Positions 33,859 to 44,725 of a stretch of 64,000 nucleotides of DNA are shown piece by piece. Under the pieces are notes generated by a model. The model made no database searches and was not told the origin of the DNA. It worked only from the letters and a program-made list of their open reading frames with translations. The stretch's first letter is position 1. Each line of letters opens with the position of its first letter. The position numbers were made by a program, and so were the translations under genes. This DNA is from Agrypnia vestita (taxonomy: Eukaryota > Arthropoda > Insecta > Trichoptera > Phryganeidae), in contig JADDOH010010973.1 of the NCBI GenBank assembly GCA_016648135.1, positions 1-64,000 on the forward strand, read 5' to 3'.

Positions 33859-34847
33859 TAAAATTATACGTACATATAAGCCTATGCGTCTAGGCAATGA
33901 GTACATACTGTAGTATGTCAGAGATTTAAAATAAGATGCACTTATTAAAATTTGGTCAGGGATGATTGGATTTTTATGGTTACGTAAAAATTCTCGAATA
34001 AATTTTTTTTTTTTTGCGTTAGAGTTTATTGAACCGCATAATATTAAATAATGTACAAGTACAATAATTTACATTTTTAGATTTGATAAAAACGAATTGA
34101 TCAAAAATGTAATCTATTTGCGGCAGTAACTTTGTAATGTTATGTTTTCAAATTTCGTGATTTTCGCCCATCAAAGAAAAAAAGTAATTTTGTGAGATCA
34201 AACGGCAAGTTCAAAAGAAAAGTTTTTTGATTCAAAGAAATTCAATTATTTTTACAAATATTTTTGGAAGAGTCCTTGAGAAAATTTATTTTCAGGAAAA
34301 GTTCAGGAAAACGTCGGAAGTCAAAAAAAGTATTTTGAAGGGTTCGGTAATTTATCTAACAATATGAGTGTTTCGTCGTAATATACACCGGGTATTACAT
34401 AATATATACCACTTTAATTTTGTATAAGCACATTTTATTCAACGCCAGTCATTCCATTCATGATGCCTTTTTAATTGAATAATTATTAATAGCAAATGAG
34501 AAATGTCAGGAATCAGGAAGAAAAATCATCTAAAAATTCTCGAATATTCAGAGTTTGTCCATGTGAGTAAAGAATTTTAGGAAGGTTTGTGGTTCACGCA
34601 GTGCTGTGGTTACATTCGTCAATCAATACATAAGCTTAATTATTTTTTTGACTATCCTAGTACGCGAAGAAGGCTGCGATGTGAAGATGAGTTCAGGAGC
34701 GATGCGAACCAAGTACTGCGGGTAACAGAGCGGAGGGCCGCAGCGGGAGACAGGAGGAGTTGGAGGCGAGGACTGTTGGAGACCAAGACTATGAGTTGTA
34801 GAGCTATTGAAGAAGAAAAAGCGCGTGTACTGGATTCATTTTGCTTG
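33859..34847. other. No recognised gene; GC-richer patch at 34650-34830
   Basis: The patch 34650-34830 is open on the plus strand (ERRAAAGDRRSWRRGLLETK) and adjoins the minisatellite. No family was recognised. Confidence 0.25.
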
Positions 34848-35095
34848 ACATTCACGTCATTCATGTCATTTTTCTTGACATTTACGTCATTCACGCCATT
34901 TTGCTTGACATTCACGCCATTTTCCTTGACATTTACGCCATTCATTGACATTCACGTCATTTACGCCATTCATTGACATTCACGTCATTCATGTCATTTT
35001 GCTTGACATTCACGTCGTTCACGCTATTTTGCTTGACATTCAAGTCATTTAGCTTCACATTCACGTCATTTTGCTTGACATTCTTGTTATTACAT
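34848..35095. repeat. Minisatellite built from a TCATTCACG-type 9-mer
   Basis: About nine units of 19-36 bp, each starting near CTTGACATTCACGTCATT and made of variants of a 9-base motif. Because the sub-unit is a multiple of three, the minus strand reads long runs of NDVNVKQN in two successive frames (34652-34951, 34957-35181). The apparent proteins are a by-product of the repeat and are split by a stop and frame change. Confidence 0.8.
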
Positions 35096-36611
35096 TTATG
35101 ACATTCTTGTTTATTCCTACTACTTTTTTTTCTTTTTACACTCTCGTTAATTTTATTGTGTTTTCTATTGTTATTTTCCATGTTATTTGCACTACCATGT
35201 TCTCCTTCTGTTTTGTATCTTATTTTGTCAATTGTAACTTGTTGTTTCTACTGGACCGGTGCCTTACCGGTGGTTTTAGACTCTTCTGACACAAGTGCTA
35301 CGTGTTTTTACTTTTGTTTTGTCCCTTTTCCTTTGTTGATTTATTTTTGTCCCGTGCCATGTCTCCTCAGGTGTTCGTATCACCCCTATTAAGAAATAAA
35401 GACTTGTCGCATGGGATATTGAAGGTATTGCGCGACTGACTCGCCTGGTCTTGGTTCTTGTGTTTCTGGGACGCTTTAGCATAAAATAATGCCAACCAGG
35501 CGGCGAACGTGTTGGGCCGATATGGACGCTTCGGCGCATAAAATAGCCCAAGGTATGTGGTGGGTCACCTTCAATGTACTGGATTCATTTGGATACGAAT
35601 TTCACTTTATTTTGCACTTTGTCAGTTTCCTCGTTGTTGACTTCTAATTTGTGGCCTGGTCATTCCATCCACATATTGGGAGTAAGTCTTTTGCTCTCTG
35701 GCGTTCCAGGTTGGAGAAGCTGATAGTAACTGGAAATCGTATTTTCTGATACCATATTTTCTGTAGGCGACGTGTCGCCCCGTAAAAACGTAAAATCTGT
35801 GGATGCTTCTTAGACATTTCGTTTTGATGAATTTGTGTGGCAAAAATTGAAAAAAAAAACAAACAAAATTACTCACTAATTTTTTCTCAGCATACATGTT
35901 TTCACTCCGTAGGAGCACAAGATACTAAAAAAAATGTATTTATGTGGTCATGGAATCATTGCATACAATGCAATTTTCTGATTCGCTTCACCCAACTTCA
36001 TATACAGATCGTTATGTTTTGTTTTGTTTCCTTCAAACATTGTGTAACTGGATTTCTTTTTGTATTCTGAAAAAATTTCTTATCCGTAAAGATATTAAAT
36101 ATCCGTAACAACGTTCTTAGGTACACTCCACACATGAACCACTTATAAAATATTAGGGAACTTTTAAACGTGTTTTTTTAACGCATTTGAATATTTTACC
36201 AGGGAAAATAAACAAACATATTCGATATTCGATAGATAAGCGTCGAGAAATATCTTATCGGAGGAGAAGCAGGAAAAGGAAACCATATTTATTTTTTGCA
36301 GCGGCTCCCTAGTAAATTATGATGGCAACCCTAAAAAACGAGAATAAAAATGTTGAGGTCCTTCAACTTTGTAATTGGTCGACACTTCAAACCACAACCA
36401 CCAACTGCGACGAGCCAATTGCAAAATCTGCTTTTGCTCGGAACAGGACTTTTTACAGTTCTCAGAATATTTTATTCCTTTCTCAGTGCATCCATAAAAA
36501 AAAATAATGGTAAACTGGTAATGTTCATTTGTGGTAAGTTACGTAGTACGTTAAAAGTTTAATTACCATCATTCAAGATAAAAACCAGGTTAGCAATTAG
36601 TTATTATGCGT
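35096..36611. other. Unassigned; possible LTR-like remnant at 35380-35560
   Basis: A polyadenylation-type AAGAAATAAAGACTTGTCGC at about 35390 is followed within about 130 bp by GCGGCGAACGTGTTGGGCCG. This faintly recalls an LTR end and primer-binding region. No second LTR and no gag or pol sequence was found, so this is only a possibility. Chance frames occupy the rest. Confidence 0.2.
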
Positions 36612-36655
36612 TGGTCCTGAGGAAGAGACAGGTACGTCTCGAAACCGGTAGATCA
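36612..36655 (+). ncRNA. Hammerhead-ribozyme-like motif of a PLE terminus
   Basis: Helix I TGGTC/GATCA. Box CTGAGGA (36617-36623) with an extra A at 36624. Helix II GAGAC/GTCTC with a 6-base loop. GAAAC (36641-36645), and helix III AC/GT with loop CG and A at the cleavage position. The core is fully canonical apart from the extra base. No PLE coding sequence remains nearby. Confidence 0.7.
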
Positions 36656-36787
36656 AAATCTGATAGTGGTTTATACTAATTTAACTAACACTTTTTAGTT
36701 CCCCTTAGTTTTCTTTTCCGCTTTTTTTATGCAAGAAGGTCTTTGTATTATTTATTGAATTGGCGTTAACTTTGTGGAATGACCTTA

Positions 36788-36988
36788 TAATTATATATAA
36801 ATAGATCACTTGTCTAAGACCACTAATAAGTTTAAGACTACACGACTAACTACCGATGTACCGGGTGATGACATAAACTCTTTTTATATCATCACCCGTT
36901 GATGACAACATCGGTAGTTGTCGAAACTAGTCGTGTAGTCTTAAACTCATTAGTGGTCTTAGACAAGTGGTCTATTTATATATAATTA
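36788..36988 (+). mobile_element. Inverted pair of PLE-type terminal repeats, arms about 80-100 bp
   Basis: Left ATTATATATAAATAGATCAC, then TTGTCTAAGACCACTAATAA, and GACTACACGACTAACTACCG. The right arm is its complement with an extra GTTTCGACA. Within the right arm at 36891-36937 a degenerate hammerhead-like fold can be drawn (helix II GACAAC/GTTGTC, GAAAC, GTC cleavage site; box CCGTTGA with two changes). The left arm lacks exactly the GAAAC part. Confidence 0.7.
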
Positions 36989-38044
36989 GAAGGTCTTTGT
37001 GTTTCGGGTATAATTTTTATATTTCCCTTTTAATTTTCCACCCCTTGGAATTTGCTTCCCTTAAGCACCGACATACTTGTCTGCCCACGGGAGGTCACAA
37101 TGATGATTTAGCAGCCCGATTCATTGCGCAGTCAGAATTCTGCTGGCATCCATGGCATGTCGGATGTCGGATATATGGTGATGATGGTGTGATTATGATT
37201 AAGTGTGTATTAAATTTTAACTGCTAATGCAGATACGTATCCAGGCAACAGAGCATCCCGTAAATGCATTTACGAGGATTATTAAAATAATTTAATGAGA
37301 AAAGCTCTTATGTTCGAAACTCATCTGTTGTTAGTTTATTATTACACTATAACGGATAAGTTTTGCGGAAGTATGAAGTAAAGCTTTATTAGTATAGCAC
37401 CATAAATCGAAATATCTACAGCGTGGTGATGAAGACATTCATCATTTTATTTTACGGCGGTTCGCAAATTAGTTCTAAAAATGCGGATAGAATTTACCGT
37501 ACATATTTTTTACGTACGTACGTTTTTGAACTCAATTGCTTTAATTATTTATTACTTTAGTGGCTTCTTTTTCATGCACCTGTGTTGGTACTAGAGCTCA
37601 AGAAATCAGCATCATTCTTCCTTATTAAGACTTCTTTTGAAGCACCGTCCAATATTTACCCTGAAATATATACCGAAGAAGACGAGGGTGGGGAAGGATT
37701 GTCTTTGAGGTCATTGGGCGATTAAAATTAGAACATAACACAACTGTTAAGTATATTACGAAAAAAATTATCACTTATCACGCGGTATAAGTGCGTTGAA
37801 TAAAACGCCATCTGTCAACTTTAATTTATTTCCTCGCGTATATTTTTGGTATGAAAACAATCATTCAGTTGCTCTATTACATTTACTATTGGGTATATCA
37901 TATTTTGTCTTACTACCATTCTTATAAATTGATGATATTTCGTATATTTTTATTATCATTACTAGCTGTAACCTCTTAAAAATGACGGAACATAGGTTTG
38001 CGTCTTTGCTTAGCCCTATTATACTATATTTTTAGCGATCTACG
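36989..38044. other. No recognisable feature
   Basis: AT-rich DNA with a short GC-richer stretch at 37080-37190 that shows no motif. Confidence 0.3.
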
Positions 38045-38125
38045 GAGAGACGGCCGTAGCAACAAGCGTGAGGCAGCCGGTTCAGGTTTGGTGGCCCGGG
38101 GTTCAAGCCCCATTTCCGGCCGCTT
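38045..38125 (+). repeat. tRNA-like repeat fragment with B box
   Basis: GGGGTTCAAGCCCC (B box with a 4-bp T stem) follows CCGTAGCAACAAGCGTGAGG. Flanking CGGCCG strings can pair like an acceptor stem. Downstream are CAGACAGACAAC and a TTATTATTATT tail. Possibly another SINE family, 37965-38245. The A box is poor. Confidence 0.35.
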
Positions 38126-38709
38126 AAACAATTTTATTTTTGTAGCCCTGAATTCGAACGAAATTACGGACGCTACACGAAGTTACGGGGGCAGACAGAC
38201 AACGAAATAATTGTGCTTGATTATTATTATTAATATTTTCGCCTACATAGTAGTCATTAGACTACTCTAAATATCGTGTTCACCATTCGCCATTGACATT
38301 TCAACATGAAAATATTTGACTTCCATAATGGTTGGGTACATACTCAATTGTGTTTAACAGATATGATACGTGTAGTACTTCCCTGGCAGATGTAATCCAC
38401 CTACTCATCTGAACCTTTCTTAATTGTCCTATAATAACTGAAGAAAAATCTACAAGACACGATACATTTCGATTTTTTTAAAATTTTTTAATTTTTTTTA
38501 ATTTATTTGTAATTTTTTTTTTTTTACTTCTCAGACCCACAAAACATCACATTGATATATGTCTGTAGGTGCATCAATACATATATATAAATAAATTGTA
38601 TTTACCAGAAATACATTCATATTAATTAATTACAATAGATCTTATAAACTCAAATACAAATCAACAATACTATACAACAATACAAGAAAAAATACAAATA
38701 TTACCAAAA
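38126..38709. other. No recognisable feature
   Basis: AT-rich with T and A homopolymer runs at 38470-38525. These lie downstream of the next LINE relative to its own strand and may include its 3' untranslated part. Confidence 0.35.
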
Positions 38710-39320
38710 TCAAAATAAGTCTCTTTTATTTAATAACATATTCATTAATTCTGTATTTTGCCCTTTTTTATTAATATCCATTTTGACATGACATGGGATT
38801 TTATTTAATATTTTTGGTATGACATATTTTAATGTTCTTTGTCCATATTTATTTATGACCTTCGGTATTCGTAGTCCTTCTTTAACCGTAAATCTGGTAC
38901 TATGTTTATGAATCAATCTATGCTTATATGTCCCATCTTCATGATATCGTGTAATTAGTTTGTACCACAAGATAGCATTAATTGGCATAGAGCCTTGTTT
39001 CTTGAAGAGTTCCTGTATATCTTTAGTAGCACTTTCTTTATTTATTAATTTTATAGCCGAATTTTGAATATTTTGAATTTTTCTAATATTAGTTTTGCAA
39101 GTTAGACCCCAGCTAGTTATTCCATAACTTATTACCGATTCCGCTAAAGATTGATATATAGTTTTCATAGTCTGTATCGGAACATAGTATTTAATCTTGT
39201 GCATACATCCCAATACAGTTCTCAACCTCTTACATACCTTATTTACCTGAATATCCCATTTGAAAAATGTATCTATGGTAATACCAAGATATACGTATTC
39301 ATTAACTAATTCAATTTTTT
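38710..39320 (-). pseudogene. LINE reverse transcriptase, C-terminal 200 residues
   Basis: An open minus-strand frame reads CEKIELVNEYVYLGITIDTF, a YLGITID thumb signature. It continues KVCKRLRTVLGCMHKIKYYV, then TMKTIYQSLAESVISYGITS and WGLTCKTNIRKIQNIQNSAI, and ends PKILNKIPCHVKMDINKKG with a short tail. This is the usual order at the end of a non-LTR retrotransposon ORF2. The frame from about 39320 down to the stop at 38710 is uninterrupted, so this insertion is younger than the others, but it is 5'-truncated before the thumb. A stop lies just upstream of CEKIEL. Clade not certain (Jockey/I-like group). Confidence 0.85.
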
Positions 39321-39911
39321 CACAATTACATTATCTCGCAAAATTAAATATATACTACACGCCTTCTCAATAAACTTACTTGTCTTAGCATATTGCAATT
39401 GGGTAGAAAATGTGTCTTATGATATGTCATCGAAATTCGCTTCAAGATGTGTGGCACTTTTCAGTAGTTTTTGGTGTATTTTGATATATTAAATTAAAAG
39501 TACTAATGTATAAGTACACAAAAAATAAGCTGGCTCCCGAATATACAATGATTTTCCTGCATCAAAGTCCAAAGTTATTTGATTATTTTTCCTTATGTGG
39601 TACCCTGTGTTTTTCTACCTGTTGCAGAGTGCGTTCCTCTTAAATAACCGACCCTTACATGATTCTGGGAAGAGGAGATGCATTTCTTCAGATCTGATGC
39701 ATTATTTTGGACGTGCAATTTTATGCAGTATAATTATATATTGAATAAATTAACGAATTTCGTGTATGGGAACTACATTTTATAAATATGACAAATATTT
39801 CGGTCACAGGAAAAAAGGAAATTAGGTTTAAATTATAATTTACAGACAGAAACACGCCATTTCAAGAAAATTTGCAGAATTTAATATCCAGATACTAATG
39901 TTTATATACAA
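39321..39911. other. No recognisable feature
   Basis: AT-rich unassigned DNA. Confidence 0.3.
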
Positions 39912-40211
39912 ACTAGCTGTTCGTTTCCGGCGTTGCACGGGTTAAAGATTAAGTTGAAAATAAATTTATGGGGGAAACTAAGGTTCGATTCGAACGGTAT
40001 AGATTTGCATCGAAAATATGTTAGAGGGAGGGGAAAGGGAAAAGGGGAAGGGGAAAATGTCATCTATGTTACTCGCCGAGTCCTAAAGGATAAGTTTTCA
40101 AATTTTGTGTCTGATCGGTCAAACGGTAAAGGTCTTCTAGGGTTAAGTGTGATCTTTGAAGGTTTTGATCGAGGAACGACGAATATGAAGAAAGAAAGAA
40201 AGAAAATATTT
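39912..40211 (+). repeat. Repeat family G, 5' part
   Basis: Head TAGCTGTTCGTTTCCGGCG, then TTGCACGGGTTAAAGATTAA. Core CGAACGGTATAGATTTGCAT and a GGGAGGGGAAAGGGAAAAGG purine run. It is cut at 40211 by the element that begins there. Confidence 0.65.
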
Positions 40212-40933
40212 GAAGACCCCATGGCAAGAATGAGTTAACAAGCCGTCTAAATTAAATATTGAACGCTCTTTCCATTGGAAATAAGTTCAGAACTTAAAAA
40301 TAATTAGAACATGTTCAAATCATAGGGATGAACATGTTAACTACACTTTTTCATAAAAATCAAATCAGTTACTAATGGGAAGAATATGTTACCTTCAATA
40401 ATAACATGTTCATGCCATCATTCTGAAATTAACACGCCTTTTAATTTGATTGGAATATTTATGGTTAGTATAAATTTTACTCTGGCAGTACTGTCATATG
40501 TTTGTTTTTATTTGAAGACTATTATAATATGTACTTATATATTATTTTTCAATAATTTTAAATGGTACATACAATTTTTTGTATTATTAATTAACATGAC
40601 AGGTATTTTGTAATTTTGAATAATGGATGGTAAAAACGGATAGTATTAGAAGGGTTGTTTGATGTTAGTGTTTTACCAATTTTAAGAAGGTGTTATTCTA
40701 TTAAAAATGAATTCCAGAGGCGAAAACATGGTTGTAAATTAAATTTTTATTATTGGTGCATTAATGCGTTTTTTTTACTTTGTTAATACTTTTTTGATAT
40801 TTTAGTGACGTAAATAAATAAAAATTAATCTTGAATTAGCAATAAAACATATTTTTCAAAGGTGAAATGTAAATGTTTAATTATCTCAAAATGACTTGAA
40901 TGTTAGTTAACAACTTCTTGCCATGGGGTCTTC
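40212..40933. mobile_element. Non-autonomous element B1 with 28-bp inverted ends and ATTT flanks
   Basis: The ends GAAGACCCCATGGCAAGAA (left) and the same string complemented on the right extend to a GTTAAC at position 28. ATTT lies on both sides in the same orientation (40208-40211, 40934-40937), consistent with a 4-bp target duplication. The 722-bp interior is AT-rich and non-coding. A second copy in opposite orientation lies at 43709. The superfamily is not identified. Confidence 0.7.
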
Positions 40934-42789
40934 ATTTGTGGATACTCGATTATTTTGTGGTACACCATTCTAGCTATTTAATACCCAGTGCGTAAAGCCT
41001 TATTGAAGGAAGCTGGCTAGAGAATTCATTGTGTCGTCGTTACTTTATGAATAATTTTTCTAAACTGGTAAATTATAGCAGTAATGTAATAAAGACATAT
41101 TTTTCTAAGTATTTTACATTTACGCCCATTAAAAAATCACGACAAGAAACCAAGTGAATCTAAGAAAATACGATCGTTAATGATTCATTCTTTGGCATCT
41201 TTTGTTACACTACCGATTTTTTCCCTCAATTTGCCACAGTTTGGTGATTTTCCTTGTTTATGTCTCGCGGCATTCCTTCACGTCTCAATGTTTGGCCTGA
41301 CTCATGATGTTGCTCTCAAAGTTTGGGGAAGATGTGTTTATTTTAGATTTTTTAAACATTTATGTCCATAAAGTTAAATAAAAAAAAACATTAAAAATTC
41401 GTAGTTCCATAAGTCGAATCTACCTATTTAAATTACCGCGAAGAGAGATATATAAACGCATATTTATAAATATCTTTTGGTTAGATACTTTAAAAATTTA
41501 CAGATATTTATCGAAATAAATTCGAGTTTTGATGGCAGAGATCAGAAAATGATAAAAATTATAATAATGTTTATTCCAGCGTAACCAGGTTGTAAGTGCA
41601 AGATATGGTCCGCCATATAAGTTACAAGTTACGTTTAGGTTAGATTATACAAGAGAAAAAAGAAGATCTATTAAATAATTAAAATAATATGTAGCATAAA
41701 AATAAGACAATGAATACACATAAAAGCAATTTCAAAGTTTTTAAATAGTCAAAGGTATTAATAAAAATTGTAAAATAATAATAATAGAATGGAATGCTTT
41801 AAGTCTTGTTGCACTACCGGTACGGTTATAGAATCACATATCTGTAGCCATTCTTCAATTGAGGATCCAGACCTCCATGACAGCGCCGCTTGCACCAGAG
41901 AGTTGGTGCTGTGCTCCAGCCTCAGCTTAAGAAAACATCAGCACAATAACATTTTCAAATACACAATCACGTAAAGTTTTCCACGGAATTGATTGTATTG
42001 AGATTTGATTGGGTTTTATGGCATTTGTCGCAAAGCTGATCTCGAAAGTCGCGTAAGGACAGTACGGAGTTGTCAACGCAGAAAAGTAATTTGCAATCAG
42101 AGGAGAATGACTGATCAAACTGATCACAGTTCGTTCTACATACAAATTCTTCGGTCCGTGTTCATGGATGAGATATCTCACAGAGACTCGACTCAAGTGC
42201 GCGTTCATAAGTTCAGCGCCGTTCATAAGTTCAGCGTCGAAACAATCTATGAATCGTCATTGTGAGTATTTTGCTGATGAACTGATGTCATCCAATACAT
42301 TAATACCGAAGAGTATTATTATTGAGAGGAAAAACACCGAAGAGGAAAGTTTTCTCTCTCTTTTTTTTCATGACTTTCATGACATGACATTCTTTGGCTA
42401 CATGCGACGAGCAATGAACTTCTTATTCCTGCAACTGCAAATTGTTTTTTTGGAGATAAGGTGGACAGTCTGGTTTTTGTATACAGCTCTCGCTATGAAA
42501 CGCTCTTGATATGAGAAAAATCCACCGATACAGGTAGCAGGATCCATCACTGCCAGGATAAACCGTAAGAAGTATGATTTCGGACCGGTTTCTACAGATT
42601 ATGACAGCCACAGGTGCAGCGGAAGAAATGGCTGCAGTGCTGCGCTGCAGATGGAAAGAGGAAACCACTGCACTATTTAATCCCGAGACAATCTCCTACA
42701 GACGTCTTCTAGTATCCGGTTACTTGCAAGTAATCGGAACAAGTTTATAATATTAAAGCAGGCATTAGTGTGCCATGAAAAAAAGAATG
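40934..42789. other. No recognised gene
   Basis: A GC-richer stretch at 41800-42720 has overlapping frames of 80-110 aa on both strands, for example EEMAAVLRCRWKEETTALFN on the plus strand near 42620. None matches a family I know. It may be an old element or an exon-poor relic. Confidence 0.25.
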
Positions 42790-43130
42790 TCTGTCTGTTC
42801 TCTGTATAATCATATACACTACGACCGATCTACATACATAAAATTTTGCATAGCTATTCTTTAGAACTTTGCACAAAACCAGCATCCTCTCTTTACCCAA
42901 CCCACCACACCCTCTATATAAGTTTGTATTTTATTGTTTACCAAAAAAAATATATTTCAGTTGCATTCTAGAATCCTGAGGAAAATACGATTACCCCACC
43001 TTACGGAGATCTCACCCTTCCCCTCTCTGGAGAAAATATTGCATGCATCTATGCACTTCAGGAAATCTGATAAAATCAAAATTTCTGTACGAAAATGACA
43101 TTAAATATATGCGTTTTTAAAAGTACTTCT
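42790..43130 (-). repeat. Repeat family G, diverged partial copy
   Basis: TGTCTGTCTGTTCTCTGTAT at one end and AAAATTTTGCATAGCTATTC, then TTTAGAAC, match the family tail and middle seen at 23562 and 44288. Confidence 0.5.
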
Positions 43131-43708
43131 AGCTAGCAAATTGTTAAATACTACACTACTTGTTAAATAGCACAAAGTAAATGAAAAATTGGGCGTATTG
43201 CCTAATTATAAATTGCCATATTCTTCAGGACTTGCGAAAATTAAAGCATCTCTTTCCTCCACCTCTTAACTCGCTATTTACACTTAAAACTATACCTGAA
43301 TGCCGGAACCTGGGGACGGGCTTAGTAAAAAAAAAATCTCGTATAAAATTGGTATAATTTAAAAATTATATTGAATTTTAGTTCGACAAAATTCAACGAA
43401 ATAATTTATGATGATTCACCAAGTGTTTTGAAGAACATCAAATTAACCACTTCTGCAAATAAATAATGTCATCAAATGATTATTGTGCAATATCAATTTT
43501 ATATTGCAACGCTTGTGTTACGGGCAAAACGTAAAATGCTTAGCATCCTACACGATAAGCGAAATTTTTAACCAAAGGAAAAACCTGTTTTCCTTGCATT
43601 TCGTAAAATGTGGATTTTGTTTCTTTTAATTCGTGGTATTCAAGAGTTCAAGCTCACTCTGATGAAGAATTAAAAAAATTTCATATCAAATAATCAGTGC
43701 TATCAATT
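43131..43708. other. No recognisable feature
   Basis: AT-rich unassigned DNA. Confidence 0.3.
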
Positions 43709-44287
43709 GAAGACCCCACGGTAAGAAGTTGTTAACTAACATTTAAGTCAATTTGAGATAATTAGACATTTGCCTTCGAAAAATGTTTTATTGCTAATTC
43801 AATATTAATTTTTAATGATTTATGTCACTAAAATATCCAAAAAGTATTTACAAAGTAAAAAAGACGCATTTATGAAAAAAAATAAAATAAAAAAGTTTTC
43901 CCTAAAAAATGCAGTTAACAATTAACTCTGGAACTCATTTTTAATAGAATAACACCTTTTTAAAATTGGTAAAACACGAACATCAAACAACCCTTCTAAT
44001 GCTATCCGTTTTTACCATCCATTATCCAAAACTACAAAATACCTGGCATGTTAATTAATAATACAAAACATGGTATGTACCACTTAAAATTATTGAAAAA
44101 TAATATATAAGTACATATTATAATAGTCTTTAAATAAAAATAAATATATCACAGTACTGCCAGAATAAAATTTATATTAATCATAAATATTCCAATCAAA
44201 TTAAAAGGCGTGTTAATTTCAGAATGATGGTATGAATATGTTATTATTGAAGATATCATGTTCTTGATGATTTCACGTCTTGTGTTT
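43709..44287 (-). mobile_element. Element B2, inverted partner of B1
   Basis: The end GAAGACCCCACGGTAAGAAG, then TTGTTAAC, corresponds to the right end of B1. Almost the whole interior aligns in reverse orientation with 40390-40933 (for example CATCAAACAACCCTTCTAAT against its complement in B1). The opposite end, about 180 bp, is missing where family G begins. Confidence 0.7.
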
Positions 44288-44725
44288 TTCATGCAAATTT
44301 GTACCGTTCGACTGATCTGACTCGAATTTTTCATAGTTATTCTTTAGAACCCAGCGGGTAACGTAGGTGACATTTTCTTTTCCCCGTTTACGCCTCCCTC
44401 TTCCCTGATATATTGTTTTTGATAAACTGTACCGTTCGACCAATCTGATCCAAATTTTGTATACTTATTCTTTAGGACCCGGGTGATAATAAAAACGACA
44501 TTTCTCTTCTCCCTCTTTACCCCACCCTCCCTCTGATATATTTTCCATGCAAATTTGTACCATTTGACCAATCTGACCCAAATTTTGCATACATATTCTT
44601 CGGGATACGGTGGGTAGCGTATATGAAACATTTTTTAGAGGCTTTGCAAAATAATGGAACCTTTATTTTCCCTCACAAACTTATTTTAAACTTAAACCTT
44701 AATCTGCGCAACGCCGGGTACTTTA
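44288..44725 (-). repeat. Repeat family G, copy with internal tandem units
   Basis: Three units of about 110 bp, each with TGTACCGTTCGACCAATCTG-type, TTTTGCATACATATTCTT-type and CCCTCCCTCTGATATATTTT-type blocks. It ends on the right with GCGCAACGCCGGGTAC (the head on the minus strand). Adjacent to B2 in the same order as the 39912-40933 pair. Confidence 0.65.

Noticed and set aside
35380..35560. LTR end plus primer-binding-site-like string GCGAACGTGTTGGG
   Set aside because: No second LTR, gag or pol sequence and no clean TG...CA boundaries, so kept only as a remark.
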